Shown: piece after piece, positions 1 through 8,513 of the stretch
Layout of the letters: each line of letters starts with the position of its first letter
Numbering within the stretch: the first letter of the stretch is position 1
Source: JBDTSW01 sp963797835
GTDB taxonomy: Bacteria; Actinomycetota; Thermoleophilia; Solirubrobacterales; 70-9
DNA length: 64,000 nt
Direction of reading: 5' to 3'
Assembly: GCA_963797835.1 (NCBI GenBank)
Contig: CAWCRN010000030.1
Span: forward strand, 124,001-188,000
Notes under the pieces: generated by a model
What the model saw: the letters and a program-made list of their open reading frames with translations, nothing else
Told to the model about the DNA's origin: nothing
Databases searched by the model: none
Position numbers and translations under genes: made by a program

Positions 1-830
1 CCTCCATCTCGCTCAGCGCACTGGTCCCGCTCGTGATCGTCACCGGCGCCGTCCTGGCGCAGATCGGGGTTGAGGACGCCGCGGACCGGGTCATCGAGCG
101 CTACAAGCTCACGGGCGGAGGGGCCGAGGCGGTCGAGGACCTCCTCTCACCGGCCGGCGGCTCGAGCACGAGCGTGGACGTCTTCAGCGCGCTGTTCGTG
201 GTGATCGCGATGCTGAGCTTCACGCGAGCAGTGCAGCGGTTGGTCGAGGGGACCTGGGAGCTGGATGGGCTCGGCGTGCGCAATACGGTCAACGGTCTGT
301 GGTGGGCGGGCGGCTTCATCGCGTATCTCGTGGCAACGGGTTGGATCCACGCTCTCGTGGGCCGGGGGCGCCTCGAGCTGGGCGCGTCCCTGCTGGTGCT
401 CCCTCTGACCGCGGTCTTCCTCGTCTGGGGGGGTTGGATCCTCAGCGCGAAGCGGATCGACTGGCGGGACCTGCTGCCGTTCGGCGTGATCGGATCGGCG
501 CTGATGGCGGCGTACTCGGTGGGTGCGACCGTCTATGTGCCCCACCTGTTCAGCTCCTATGCCACCGACTATGGCGTCATCGGTGCGGTCCTGGCGATCA
601 TCTCGACGCTGTTTTGCGTGATGCTCGTCGTCGTCGTCTCGGCGGTGCTTGGGCGCGAGGTCGGCGACGAGCTCGATCGTATTCGCCGGGGCGAGCGACC
701 ACCTGATCACGAGGTCCGCAGCCAGTGGGACAACGTGGTCCGTGAGGCGCGGTCGCGCTGGCAGGTCGCTCGCGAGCGGGCCGACCGTCGCCGTCGCAAG
801 GGGCCACCGGTGACTACGATCCACCGATGA
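1..830 (+). CDS. YihY/BrkB family membrane protein (5' partial)
   Basis: An inner-membrane protein of the YihY/BrkB (formerly called ribonuclease BN) family; its molecular function is not settled. The frame is open from base 3, reading SISLSALVPLVIVTGA, so the true start lies outside the window. About 275 residues remain, with hydrophobic spans near residues 50-65, 95-110, 130-145, 155-180 and 190-215 of the visible part and a basic tail rich in Arg after the last span, as usual for this family. The stop codon overlaps the start of the next gene by 4 nt (ATGA), so the two are probably translated together. No frameshift is seen here, unlike the gene after it. Confidence 0.85.
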   Translation, partial: SISLSALVPLVIVTGAVLAQIGVEDAADRVIERYKLTGGGAEAVEDLLSPAGGSSTSVDVFSALFVVIAMLSFTRAVQRLVEGTWELDGLGVRNTVNGLWWAGGFIAYLVATGWIHALVGRGRLELGASLLVLPLTAVFLVWGGWILSAKRIDWRDLLPFGVIGSALMAAYSVGATVYVPHLFSSYATDYGVIGAVLAIISTLFCVMLVVVVSAVLGREVGDELDRIRRGERPPDHEVRSQWDNVVREARSRWQVARERADRRRRKGPPVTTIHR

Positions 831-2909
831 CAGCGGGCGGCAGGTCGGCTGGACGCGCGGGGGGGTTGTCCACGGTCCTGAGGGTGGTCGTCGTCTGGCT
901 GCTCACCGCCGGCGCCCTGCACCTGATGAGCGCCATCCTGCCGGGCTTCGTGATCGAGGGGGAGGGGAGCGCGCTCGTCGCGGCGGCCGCGATCGGCCTC
1001 GTGAACGCGCTCGTCTGGCCGCTCGCTGATCCGCGTCGCGCTGCCGTTCACGGTGCTCACGCTCGGGCTGGGGGTCCTCGCCCTCAACGGCCTCGTCGTC
1101 TACGGGATCTCGCAGATCGAGCCGGGGATGCACGTGAGCAGCGTCGGGGCGGGGATCGCGGTGGCGATCGGCGATCACGGTCGTCAACACGCTGGCGACG
1201 TCGCTGCTGGCGATCGACGACGACGACTTCTACTACCGCAACGTCCTCAAGCGCCAAGCGCGCCGCCACGGGGCGCCGCGGCGGGCGAGACCGACGTGCC
1301 CGGCGTCTACTTCCTCGAGATCGACGGGCTCGCCCACGCGGTGGTGCAGCGCGCCATCCGCGACGGGCACCTGCCGACGCTCGCGAGCTGGATCCGGGAC
1401 GGCGGGCACACGCTGCTGCCCTGGGAGACCGACTGGTCGTCGCAGACCGGGGCCTGCCAGGCGGGCCTGCTGCACGGGTCGAACGAGGACATGCCCGCGT
1501 TCCGCTGGTGGGAGAAGGACCACGGGCAAGCCGATCGTCACGAACCACCCCAAGGACGCCGCCGAGATCGAGCGCCGCCACTCCGACGGCAAGGGGCTGC
1601 TGCACGAGGACGGCGCCAGCCGCGCGAACATCCTCTCCGGCGACGCGCCGCACACCCTGCTGACGATGAGCACCGTGCTCGACCGCGACCGGCCCGGGCG
1701 CCTCGGCGAGGACTACTACGCGTACTTCTCGAACCCCTACAGCGTCACCCGCACGATCGCCCTGATGATCGGCGACATCGCCCAGGAGCTCTACTTCGCC
1801 GCGCAGCAGCGCCGGCGCGACATCCGGCCGCGGATCAAGCGGACGTTCTCCTACGCCCTGGTGCGCGCCTGGGGGACGGTGATCCAGCGCGACCTCCAGG
1901 TGGCCGCGGTGATCGGCGACCTCTACGCCGGCCGCCCGGTGGGGTACACGACGTTCCTCGCCTACGACGAGGTCGCGCACCACTCCGGCGTCGAGCGCGT
2001 CGACGCGCTGGCGACGCTGCGCCGCGTCGACCGCCAGATCGCGCGGATCGCGGCGGCCGCCGCGGACGCGCCGCGCCCGTACCACCTGGTCGTCCTGTCC
2101 GACCACGGCCAGTCCCAGGGGGCGACCTTCCTCGACCGCTACGGGATCACGCCTCGAGGACCTCGTCTCGGAGGCCTGCAGCGCGGAGCACGGTCGAGGC
2201 CGAGGACGCCCACAGCGACGAGTCGCTCAGCTACCTCGGCGCCGGGCTGACCGAGGCCGGCGGGTCCGAGGGTGCGCTGGGGCGCGGGGTTCGCGCCGTG
2301 ACCCGCGCGCAAGCGCGTGGACGGCGAGGTCCACCTGGGCGACGAGGGGCCGCAGCCGGAGGACGACGGCGGACGAGGCGCCGCCGGAGCTCTCGGTGAT
2401 GGCCTCGGGCTGCCTCGGCCTGATCACGTTCCCGCGCGAGCCGGGCCGCGTGAGCCTGGAGCGGATCGAGGAGCTCTACCCGGCGCTCCTGCCGGCGCTG
2501 CGCGAGCACCCGGGCATCGGCTTCGCGATGGTCCGCTCCGAGCGCGACGGCGCGGTGGCGCTGGGCCCGCGCGGGCGCATGCGGCTATCCGACGAGGACG
2601 TCGAGGGCGAGAACCCGCTCGCGCCGTTCGGCGCCGAACGCGGCCCGGCACCTGCGCCGCACCGACGGCTTCGAGCACTGCCCCGACATCGTCGTCAACA
2701 GCACCTACTGGGAGGACACCGACGAGGTCGCGGCCTTCGAGGAGCTGGTGGGCTCGCACGGCGGCATGGGCGGCGAGCAGTCGTTCCCGTTCGCGCTGGC
2801 GCCGTCGGACTGGGCGATGCCGGACGAGCCGGTCGTCGGCGCCGAGGCGATGCACCGGTACCTGCGCCGCTGGCTCGCCGACCTCGGGCACGATTCCTAC
2901 CGGGAGTAA
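827..2909 (+). CDS. Phage-holin-like membrane domain fused to type I phosphodiesterase/nucleotide pyrophosphatase domain (many frameshifts)
   Basis: Joining the frames gives a protein of about 690 residues. The first 125 or so form a four-helix membrane domain of the 'phage holin family' kind (LSTVLRVVVVWLLTAGALHL, then LTLGLGVLALNGLVVYGIS). The rest is an alkaline-phosphatase-superfamily phosphodiesterase: GVYFLEIDGL holds the first metal Asp, SSQTGACQAGLLHG the nucleophile region, YDEVAHHSG and LSDHGQSQG further metal ligands. This layout is known in Actinobacteria and suggests a membrane-tethered phosphodiesterase with unknown substrate. At least seven single-base shifts are needed (near 1030, 1172, 1270, 1526, 2150, 2310, 2370 and 2640); several look like an extra G or C. 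It starts by a 4-nt overlap with the preceding gene and ends at TAA 2907-2909. Confidence 0.75.
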
Positions 2910-2939
2910 GCGGCTCCTCGCCGCCGGAGGATCCGTCGC

Positions 2940-3565
2940 ATGATCTTCGCTCGAAGCTGTCATGCTCCCGATGGCGTTCGTGATGATCGCCGGGCCGCAG
3001 ATCCTGAGCGCGATCTTCCTCGCCACGACCGAGGACTGGAAGCGCAACTCGATCGCCTACGTGGCGGGTGCCGCGCTCTCGATCACGGCGATCGTCACGG
3101 TCGCGTACTTCTTCATCGACGGCGTCAGCTCGGAACGGCGGCGACGATGGGTCTACGTCGTCGATCCTCGTTCTGCTGGTGCTGGCCGCGATCCAGACCT
3201 ACCGCAAGCGCGAGGAGTCCGAGCCGCCGAAGTGGATGGGCAAGCTCCAGGAGGCGACGCCCGCGGTTCTCGTTCAAGCTCGGGCTTCCTGCTGCTCGGG
3301 CGTGTTCCCGACCGACATCCTCACCTCGGTGGCGGTCGGCTCCTTCCTGGGCAACCACGGCGACCCGTGGTGGCACCTGCTGCCGTTCCTCGGGCTTGAC
3401 GCTGTTCCTCCTCGCGCTGCCGATGCTGCTGATCTTCGCCTTCGGCGATCGCGCCCAGGCGTTCCTGCCCAAGGCCCGCGACTGGATGAACAACAACTCG
3501 TGGATCGTCAGCGAGATCGTGATCGGGCTGTTCATCGCGATCACGCTGAACAGCCTGCTGCCTGA
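2940..3565 (+). CDS. GAP family membrane protein (Sap/SfLAP-like, frameshifted)
   Basis: A small polytopic membrane protein of the GAP (sulfolipid-1-addressing protein, SfLAP) family, which in mycobacteria helps export glycolipids. Readable segments include LPMAFVMIAGPQILSAIFLA, a charged loop RKREESEPPKWMGKLQEATP, FPTDILTSVAVGSFLGNHGD and SEIVIGLFIAITLNSLL. The ATG at 2940 is preferred because GGAGG lies at 2926-2930, nine bases upstream, and because skipping one G near 2949 joins it to the conserved frame. About four more single-base shifts (near 3130, 3265, 3290 and 3397) and one near the end are needed; the stop at 3563-3565 is therefore provisional. It converges on the next gene with a 3-nt gap. 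Confidence 0.7.
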
Positions 3566-3568
3566 CGG

Positions 3569-4822
3569 TCAGTCCGGCTTCGGATCCTCCGGCGTCTCGG
3601 CGGGGGCGCCCGAGTCCTCGACCTTGCTCTCGCGCGCCTCGCTCATCCTGCCGGCCATCGCCTGCGCCGCCCCGGCGGGCGAGCCGGGCGTGACGTGGTC
3701 GGGAAACTCCCGGATCACCTGGCGCCGCAGCGCCTCGACGCCGATCGCGAGGAAGACGATCAGCAGCAGCGAGGGGACGAGGCGATGGGTTGCGATGACC
3801 GGGTCCCACCAGAACAGCAGCAGCAGCAGGACCGCGAGGCCTCCGTAGGCGTACGCGGGCTGGCGCAGGTACGGGGTGAGCGCGTGCCGGATCGATGTGG
3901 CCCACGAGCTCGGTCCGGCGAGCCATGCGGCGAGGACGATGACGATGCCGTACGCGACCAGCGACTGACCGGTCTCCTTGAGGAGCGAGGTCCCGATCTC
4001 CCACGTGTTCTCGATCGGTGGCTCCGCCGCGGCCGTGCTCGCCAGCGCGCTGGTGATGGCGCTGCCGCCGGCGTTGCGGGCCAGGAGCGCGACGAGCCCG
4101 ACCACCAGGAACGAGAACCCGACCGCTCGCAGGGTCTCGCGGCGACGGTTGCGGGCGAGGAAGATCGCGAGCGCGTAGAGGATGAGGGCGAGCGCCGTCA
4201 GGACGTACGCGATCGTTCGCAGGGCCTTGACGCCTGTCTGAGCCGCGTCGAGCTCGTCGGACTTCATGATCTCGATGCTCGCCGCCTCCGGCGGCAGCTT
4301 GTCGGCGAGGCCGGAGGGGAGCCCGATGTTGCTGGCCAGCTGGGTGACGAGCCCCTTCAGGTCGAGGGTGACGGTGCCCCCGGCGGTCGAGGCGAACTCC
4401 CCCTCGTCGTCGAGGAGCGCCAAGAGCCGCTCGTGGGCGGCGCGGTTCGCGTCCTCCCAGATCGCCTGCGCCTGTGCGCTCTGAAGCGCCTGGTCCGCGG
4501 CCCGGTCCGCGAGCTGCCGCAGCCCGCCCGCCACGGGTCCGGCCAGCGCCTCGGCCTCAGGCGGGAGCTGCGCGGCGATCCTGGCCTCGACGTCGACGTT
4601 GTCGAACAGGGCGGAGACCAGGAAGTCTCCGACGGCGTCGCTGATCGTCTCGTCCTCGAGCAGCTCGGCGCTGGTGTCGACCCAGGTGTCCGTCTCGAGC
4701 GCCTGGCGCTTCGCCCAGAGCGCGAGCACGGACACGATCCCGATCAGGGTCGCGAGCAGGATGAGGACGATCGGGAGGACGCGCCTCGTGCGCGGGGTGC
4801 CGTCGTCAGGGGTCGTCGCCAT
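3569..4822 (-). CDS. Conserved actinobacterial integral membrane protein
   Basis: A 417-residue membrane protein with no frameshift. It has one N-terminal span (residues 16-36), a long extracytoplasmic region of about 150 residues, then spans near 200-220, 225-250, 290-310 and 325-365, and an acidic, Pro-rich C-terminus. The loop after the first helix (DTSAELLEDETISDAVGDFL) resembles the matching loop of the N-terminal half of the gene at 17661-19787, so the two share a membrane module. I know no function for it. Its ATG lies inside the 3' end of the upstream permease gene (about 17 nt overlap if that gene ends at 4806), with a purine-rich stretch before the start, so it is probably the second gene of an operon. 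Confidence 0.8.
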   Translation of the reverse strand: MATTPDDGTPRTRRVLPIVLILLATLIGIVSVLALWAKRQALETDTWVDTSAELLEDETISDAVGDFLVSALFDNVDVEARIAAQLPPEAEALAGPVAGGLRQLADRAADQALQSAQAQAIWEDANRAAHERLLALLDDEGEFASTAGGTVTLDLKGLVTQLASNIGLPSGLADKLPPEAASIEIMKSDELDAAQTGVKALRTIAYVLTALALILYALAIFLARNRRRETLRAVGFSFLVVGLVALLARNAGGSAITSALASTAAAEPPIENTWEIGTSLLKETGQSLVAYGIVIVLAAWLAGPSSWATSIRHALTPYLRQPAYAYGGLAVLLLLLFWWDPVIATHRLVPSLLLIVFLAIGVEALRRQVIREFPDHVTPGSPAGAAQAMAGRMSEARESKVEDSGAPAETPEDPKPD

Positions 4823-6040
4823 CGTTCTCCTTCTCCTCGGTCGGGGATCGCTCGGCCTCCACCCCCTGGTCGCTGTTCGCGCGCTCGCGCGAGATCATCT
4901 GAGATTCGCACAATCGCCGACGTCAGGGGTGCCGCGAGGATCAGGCCCACCGTCCCGAACAGCGCTCCGCCCGCGATCGTGACGATCAGGACGGCGAGGG
5001 GATGGATGCCGAGCGCGGCCCCCATCGCGAACGGCTGGACCATCTGCTGGAGGACGCCGTTGGCGAGGAGCTGGACGACGATCATGCCGCCGGCCGCATC
5101 GGGCCCGGCTCCGCCGAGGGCGAGCAGGACCGAGAAGGCGCCGGCGGTCCACGCCCCGAGATACGGGATGTACGCGCCGATGAAGCGTGACGACCGCGAT
5201 CGTCCCCACGAGCGGCACGCCGAGTATCAGCGCGCCCAGGGTGACGACCACCGCGTTGAACCCGGCCGACGATCGTGACGCCCAGGAAGTAGCCGCGCAG
5301 GGCGCCCAGCGTGCGCTCGCCGATGACGTGCCCGACGTCGGGCGGGACGCCCATGTGGCGCTCGGCCCAGGCCCGGATCTTGGGTCCGTCCGATGAGCAG
5401 GAAGAACAGGCTGAGGGCGGTCAGCGCGAGGAAGAAGGCGAGGCCCGGACAGGGCGCTGATGCCGTGGCCGAGCCCCGTCAGCAGCGCCGAGGCGGCGTC
5501 GTTGACGGACCTGCTCGCCTCGTCCTTCGCGTTCGTTGCCGTGCTCGGATCGACGCCGATGTCCTGGAGCCAGCCGGCGATCGTGTCCTTGGCGTCGGCG
5601 AGCTGGCCGTGATCGAGCTGGTCTCGCTGGTGATGCCGGCCAGGATCAGCCACGAACATCCCGACCCCCGCCGCGACGATGCCGAGCAGGACGAGGACGG
5701 CGCCGATCGGCCCGGGGGATCCCGTGGCGCTTCATGATCGCCACGAGCGGCGAGGCGACGGCCGCGACGACCGACGGCGGCGATCACCGGCATCACGATG
5801 GTCTGCGTGAGCGCCAGCAGCGAGATGACTCCGCCACGAGGAAAGCGCGACGCCCACGAGAAGCCACGCGGTGACGCCCAGGTCGCGGAGCCAATTGGGC
5901 ACGGCGAAGACGTTGCTCAGCTCGCGCGGGTCGATCTCCAGGTACTCGGCGGCTGCCGGCGCGGGGGTCTCGCCGCCATCCGGCGCCGGCGTCTCGCCGC
6001 CATCGCTGCGCCTAAGCCGTCCCCGGATGCGCCTTCGCAT
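4806..6040 (-). CDS. AI-2E family transporter (many frameshifts)
   Basis: Merged frames give a permease of the AI-2E (TqsA/PerM) family. Family marks are RAWAERHMGVPPDVGHVIGE, GYFLGVTIV, NAVVVTLGALILGVPL, VVQLLANGVLQQMVQPFAMG and IHPLAVLIVTIAGGALFGTVGLILAAPL, the conserved C-terminal domain. The N-terminus has a doubled DGGETPAP linker before LEIDPRELSNVF. Roughly eight single-base shifts break it (near 5870, 5790, 5725, 5640, 5450, 5390, 5270, 5190 and one near 4890). The end is inferred: the frame giving a natural tail PTEEKENDGDDP stops at 4808-4806; another frame runs to 4744. A TAGGCT element 7 nt before the ATG suggests a leaderless transcript. Substrate unknown. Confidence 0.75.
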
Positions 6041-6047
6041 GATGGCG

Positions 6048-6053
6048 AGCCTA
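6048..6053 (-). promoter_or_regulatory. Putative -10 element (TAGGCT) for a leaderless transcript
   Basis: On the minus strand TAGGCT ends 7 nt before the ATG at 6040. That spacing would put the transcription start on or next to the start codon, and no ribosome-binding site is visible. It follows the pattern seen before many genes in this window. Confidence 0.5.
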
Positions 6054-6089
6054 AACGCGGCCGAGGACGGCTCGCATCATCCAGCAAGG

Positions 6090-6881
6090 ATGAAAGCCGC
6101 AGCAAGCGGGAGAATCCGGTGGGTGGGAAACGCGGTCACCTTCGTTGGTCACGCCACCGTGCTGATCGAGCTCGGCGGCAAGCGCATCCTCACCGACCCC
6201 CTGCTGCGCCCCCGCTTCATGCATGCGCGGAGGGTGGCTCCCCCGCCGCCCGCAGATCTGCTCGAGGGGCTCGACGCGTTGCTCGTCTCGCACCTCCACA
6301 TGGACCACCTCGACTTCAAGTCCATCAAGGGCCTCGACCGCCAGACCCCCGTCGTCGTGACCGCCGGCGGCGGGCGCGTGCTCCGCAGGCGTGGCTTCCG
6401 CGACATCACCGAGGTCGAGCCCGGGGATGAGACCGCGCTGGGTCCCGTCGAACCTGCGAGGTCACCGACGCCAGGCACGATGGCCGTCGCTGGCCCGTCG
6501 GTCCGCACGTCGAGGCGCTGGGCTTTCTCCTGCGGGGCTCCGGCTGCCAGCGTCTATTTCGCGGGGGACACCGACCTGTACGACGGCATGGCCGACCTCG
6601 CCGGGCGCGTAGACGTGGCTCTCCTGCCCGTCGGGGGGTGGGGCCCGAGGGTGGGGCCGGGCCATCTCGACGGCAGGCGGGCGGCGGAGGCCGCGGCGAT
6701 GATCCGGCCTCGGATCGTCGTCCCGATCCACTGGGGGACGTATCAGCGGGCCGACCTGGTCGGGCGCCGGCCCGACCTGCTCACCGAGCCGCCCCGGAAG
6801 CTGGTCGCCGAGGCGGCGGCGCTGGCGCCCGACGTCGAGGTGCGCGTGCTCCAGCCTGGCCAGACGCTCGCATTGCGTTGA
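6090..6881 (+). CDS. MBL-fold metallo-hydrolase (UlaG-like)
   Basis: A cytoplasmic metallo-beta-lactamase-fold hydrolase of the UlaG-like branch, about 263 residues. Visible motifs: VTFVGHATVLIELGGKRILT at the N-terminus, the metal motif HLHMDHLD (HxHxDH), the central TDARHDGRR motif, FAGDTDLYDGM with the bridging Asp, and IVVPIHWGTY with the last His. The ATG at 6090 is chosen because members of this branch begin shortly before the VTFVGHATVLIEL strand; an upstream start at about 6042 is possible. The stretch from about 6449 to 6545 reads correctly only in another frame and then returns, meaning two compensating single-base shifts. Divergent from the AI-2E gene. Confidence 0.8.
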   Translation: MKAAASGRIRWVGNAVTFVGHATVLIELGGKRILTDPLLRPRFMHARRVAPPPPADLLEGLDALLVSHLHMDHLDFKSIKGLDRQTPVVVTAGGGRVLRRRGFRDITEVEPGDETALGPVEPARSPTPGTMAVAGPSVRTSRRWAFSCGAPAASVYFAGDTDLYDGMADLAGRVDVALLPVGGWGPRVGPGHLDGRRAAEAAAMIRPRIVVPIHWGTYQRADLVGRRPDLLTEPPRKLVAEAAALAPDVEVRVLQPGQTLALR

Positions 6882-6958
6882 CAGGATTCGACCGGCCGGC
6901 GTCGTAGTCTGGCGGCGGTGGCGCGGGCCGCGCCTCCGTCGACCGAAAGGGGAGCGAC

Positions 6959-7528
6959 ATGGAGAGCTCAGCGCAGGAGCCGGGCAGCCAAGCCCTTGAG
7001 GGCCTTTCGAGACTTTGGTGGCTGTGGATCGTCTTCGGCATCGCCTGGATGCTCATCGGCTTGGTGATCCTCCAGTTCGACCAGGCGTCGATCACGACGG
7101 TCGGAGTCCTCGTCGGGATCATGTTCCTGGCCTCCGGGTTCCAGCAGTTCATGATCGGGGCCCTCGTCGAGACGGGCTCGTGGCTCTTCTACCTGTTCGG
7201 GGTGCTGTTCATCATCGCGGGCGTGATCTCCCTGATCAGCCCGGAGAACACGTTCGCTGCCCTCGCCGACGTGCTCGGCTTCCTGTTCCTGATCGTCGGC
7301 GTCTTCTGGGTGATCCAGGCGTTCGGGGAGCGGGGGGCGAACGAGCTGTGGTGGGTGCAGCTGATCGCTGGGATCCTGATGGTGATCCTCGCCTTCTGGA
7401 CCGCCGGGCAGTTCTTCATCGAGAAGACGTACGTGCTGCTCGTGTTCGCCGGGATCTGGGCGCTGATGCACGGCGTCACCGACATCGTCCGGGCGTTCGC
7501 GATCCGCAAGCTCGGCGAGATGGTCTGA
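6959..7528 (+). CDS. HdeD-like DUF308 membrane protein
   Basis: A 189-residue membrane protein with six predicted spans in three hairpin pairs, matching the DUF308/HdeD family. HdeD takes part in acid resistance in E. coli; in Actinobacteria the role is unknown. AAAGGGGAG sits about 6-14 nt upstream of the ATG and decides the start. The frame is intact, ending IRKLGEMV. It stands alone between the hydrolase and a convergent lipoprotein gene. Confidence 0.8.
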   Translation: MESSAQEPGSQALEGLSRLWWLWIVFGIAWMLIGLVILQFDQASITTVGVLVGIMFLASGFQQFMIGALVETGSWLFYLFGVLFIIAGVISLISPENTFAALADVLGFLFLIVGVFWVIQAFGERGANELWWVQLIAGILMVILAFWTAGQFFIEKTYVLLVFAGIWALMHGVTDIVRAFAIRKLGEMV

Positions 7529-7541
7529 GCGTGCGGGGCGC

Positions 7542-8030
7542 CTAAGGCGCCACCCGCACCTCGACCGCTTCGATCTGAAGCTGGCCGCGGGAGCCCCGGT
7601 ACACGGGCCCCGCGGCCGCGAGCTCCTCGCCGGTCCCCGGCAGCGGGTGCGGCCGCAGGTCGCGGCGAACGTCGACGATCGTGATGCCAGGGGCGGTGAT
7701 GCTCTCCCCGCTCAGCAGCACGAAGTGGGCGTCGCCGTCGCCGTCCGGATCCACGCGCTCCACGTAGGCGATCGTGCCGGAGGCGCGCTGGCAGTTCGAG
7801 AGGTCTGGGGGGCAGGGGGGTGGTGCAAGGTCCGGCGGGCTCGGGTGCGGGCTGCTCGGCGGCGGCTCTCGCTGAGTGGTCGTCTCAGGCTGGTGAGGGG
7901 GGCGTGTGGCGGTGGTGGTCGGGTCCGGATCGTCTCCGCAGGACGCCAGGGCTCCGGCCGCGAGCGCCGCGAGCGCCGCCACCGCCGGGCGTTGTCGCTT
8001 TTCTTCCAGCAGGTGGAACAAAAGCGCCAT
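7542..8030 (-). CDS. Putative lipoprotein of unknown function
   Basis: A 162-residue exported protein. A basic start is followed by an Ala/Leu-rich signal segment and a lipobox-like LASC near residues 27-30, then a Thr/Pro-rich linker (about residues 34-75) of the kind that spans the cell wall. The folded part (CQRASGTIAYVERVDPDGDG onward, about 85 residues) has a DPDGDGD stretch and resembles small OB-like secreted domains, but I do not recognise the family. A TACCGT element ends 7 nt before the ATG, back to back with the promoter of the divergent glyoxalase-like gene. Confidence 0.65.
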   Translation of the reverse strand: MALLFHLLEEKRQRPAVAALAALAAGALASCGDDPDPTTTATRPPHQPETTTQREPPPSSPHPSPPDLAPPPCPPDLSNCQRASGTIAYVERVDPDGDGDAHFVLLSGESITAPGITIVDVRRDLRPHPLPGTGEELAAAGPVYRGSRGQLQIEAVEVRVAP

Positions 8031-8037
8031 TCGGCCG

Positions 8038-8043
8038 ACGGTA
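8038..8043 (-). promoter_or_regulatory. Putative -10 element (TACCGT), leaderless
   Basis: TACCGT on the minus strand ends 7 nt before the ATG at 8030, with no ribosome-binding site in between. Confidence 0.5.
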
Positions 8044-8052
8044 GCGCCTCGC

Positions 8053-8058
8053 TAGCCT
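8053..8058 (+). promoter_or_regulatory. Putative -10 element (TAGCCT), leaderless
   Basis: TAGCCT ends 7 nt before the GTG at 8066. Together with the opposite element at 8038-8043 it makes a compact divergent promoter pair. Confidence 0.5.
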
Positions 8059-8065
8059 CGTTCGG

Positions 8066-8511
8066 GTGAGCGAACGGGCGAAGCTGATCGGCATCAACCA
8101 CGTGGCGCTCGAGGTCGGCGACCTCGACGAGGCCCTCGAGCTGTACGGGCGCCTGTTCGAGTTCGAGCTGCGCGGACGCTCGACGCGGATGGCCTTCATC
8201 GACATGGGCGATCAGTTCCTCGCGCTCGCCGAGCGCGACGAGCCCCGAGCCCGACGCGTCTCGCCACTTCGGCCTCGTGGTCGACGACATCGAGGTCGCG
8301 CGCGCCGCGGTCGAGCGCGAGGGCCTCGAGATCGTCGGCAGCCGGGGGCTGACGTTCCTGCGATCCCTGGGGCAACCAGGTCCAGGTCGTGGATTACCGG
8401 CGTATTCAGTTCGAGCGCGCGGCTGGTGTCAAGCGCAAGCTTGGGATCCAGGAGCTCGAGAAGGACGAGTCCGCGCTCGCCGAGATCTCGGAGCGAGGGC
8501 TGGCCGGCTGA
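8066..8511 (+). CDS. Glyoxalase/VOC family protein (frameshifted)
   Basis: A vicinal-oxygen-chelate fold protein of about 147 residues. It opens with IGINHVALEVGDLDEALELYG, carries the first metal His (NHVALEV), continues as HFGLVVDDIEVARAAVEREG with the second-repeat His, and has the family WGNQVQVVDY strand near the end. Two single-base shifts, near 8245 and 8360, must be skipped to join these. The GTG start follows a TAGCCT element by 7 nt. VOC proteins range from lactoylglutathione lyases to dioxygenases and resistance proteins; nothing here decides the substrate. Confidence 0.75.
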
Positions 8512-8513
8512 CC

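Noticed and set aside
827..2909. Programmed ribosomal frameshifting
   Set aside because: No slippery heptamers or downstream structures, too many shifts per gene, and shifts in unrelated genes including murE. Sequence error is simpler.
6878..6910. TTGACA...TAGTCT promoter before the DUF308 gene
   Set aside because: The spacer is 21 nt, too long for a normal promoter, and TTGACA overlaps the stop codon of the preceding gene. TAGTCT alone may still be a -10.
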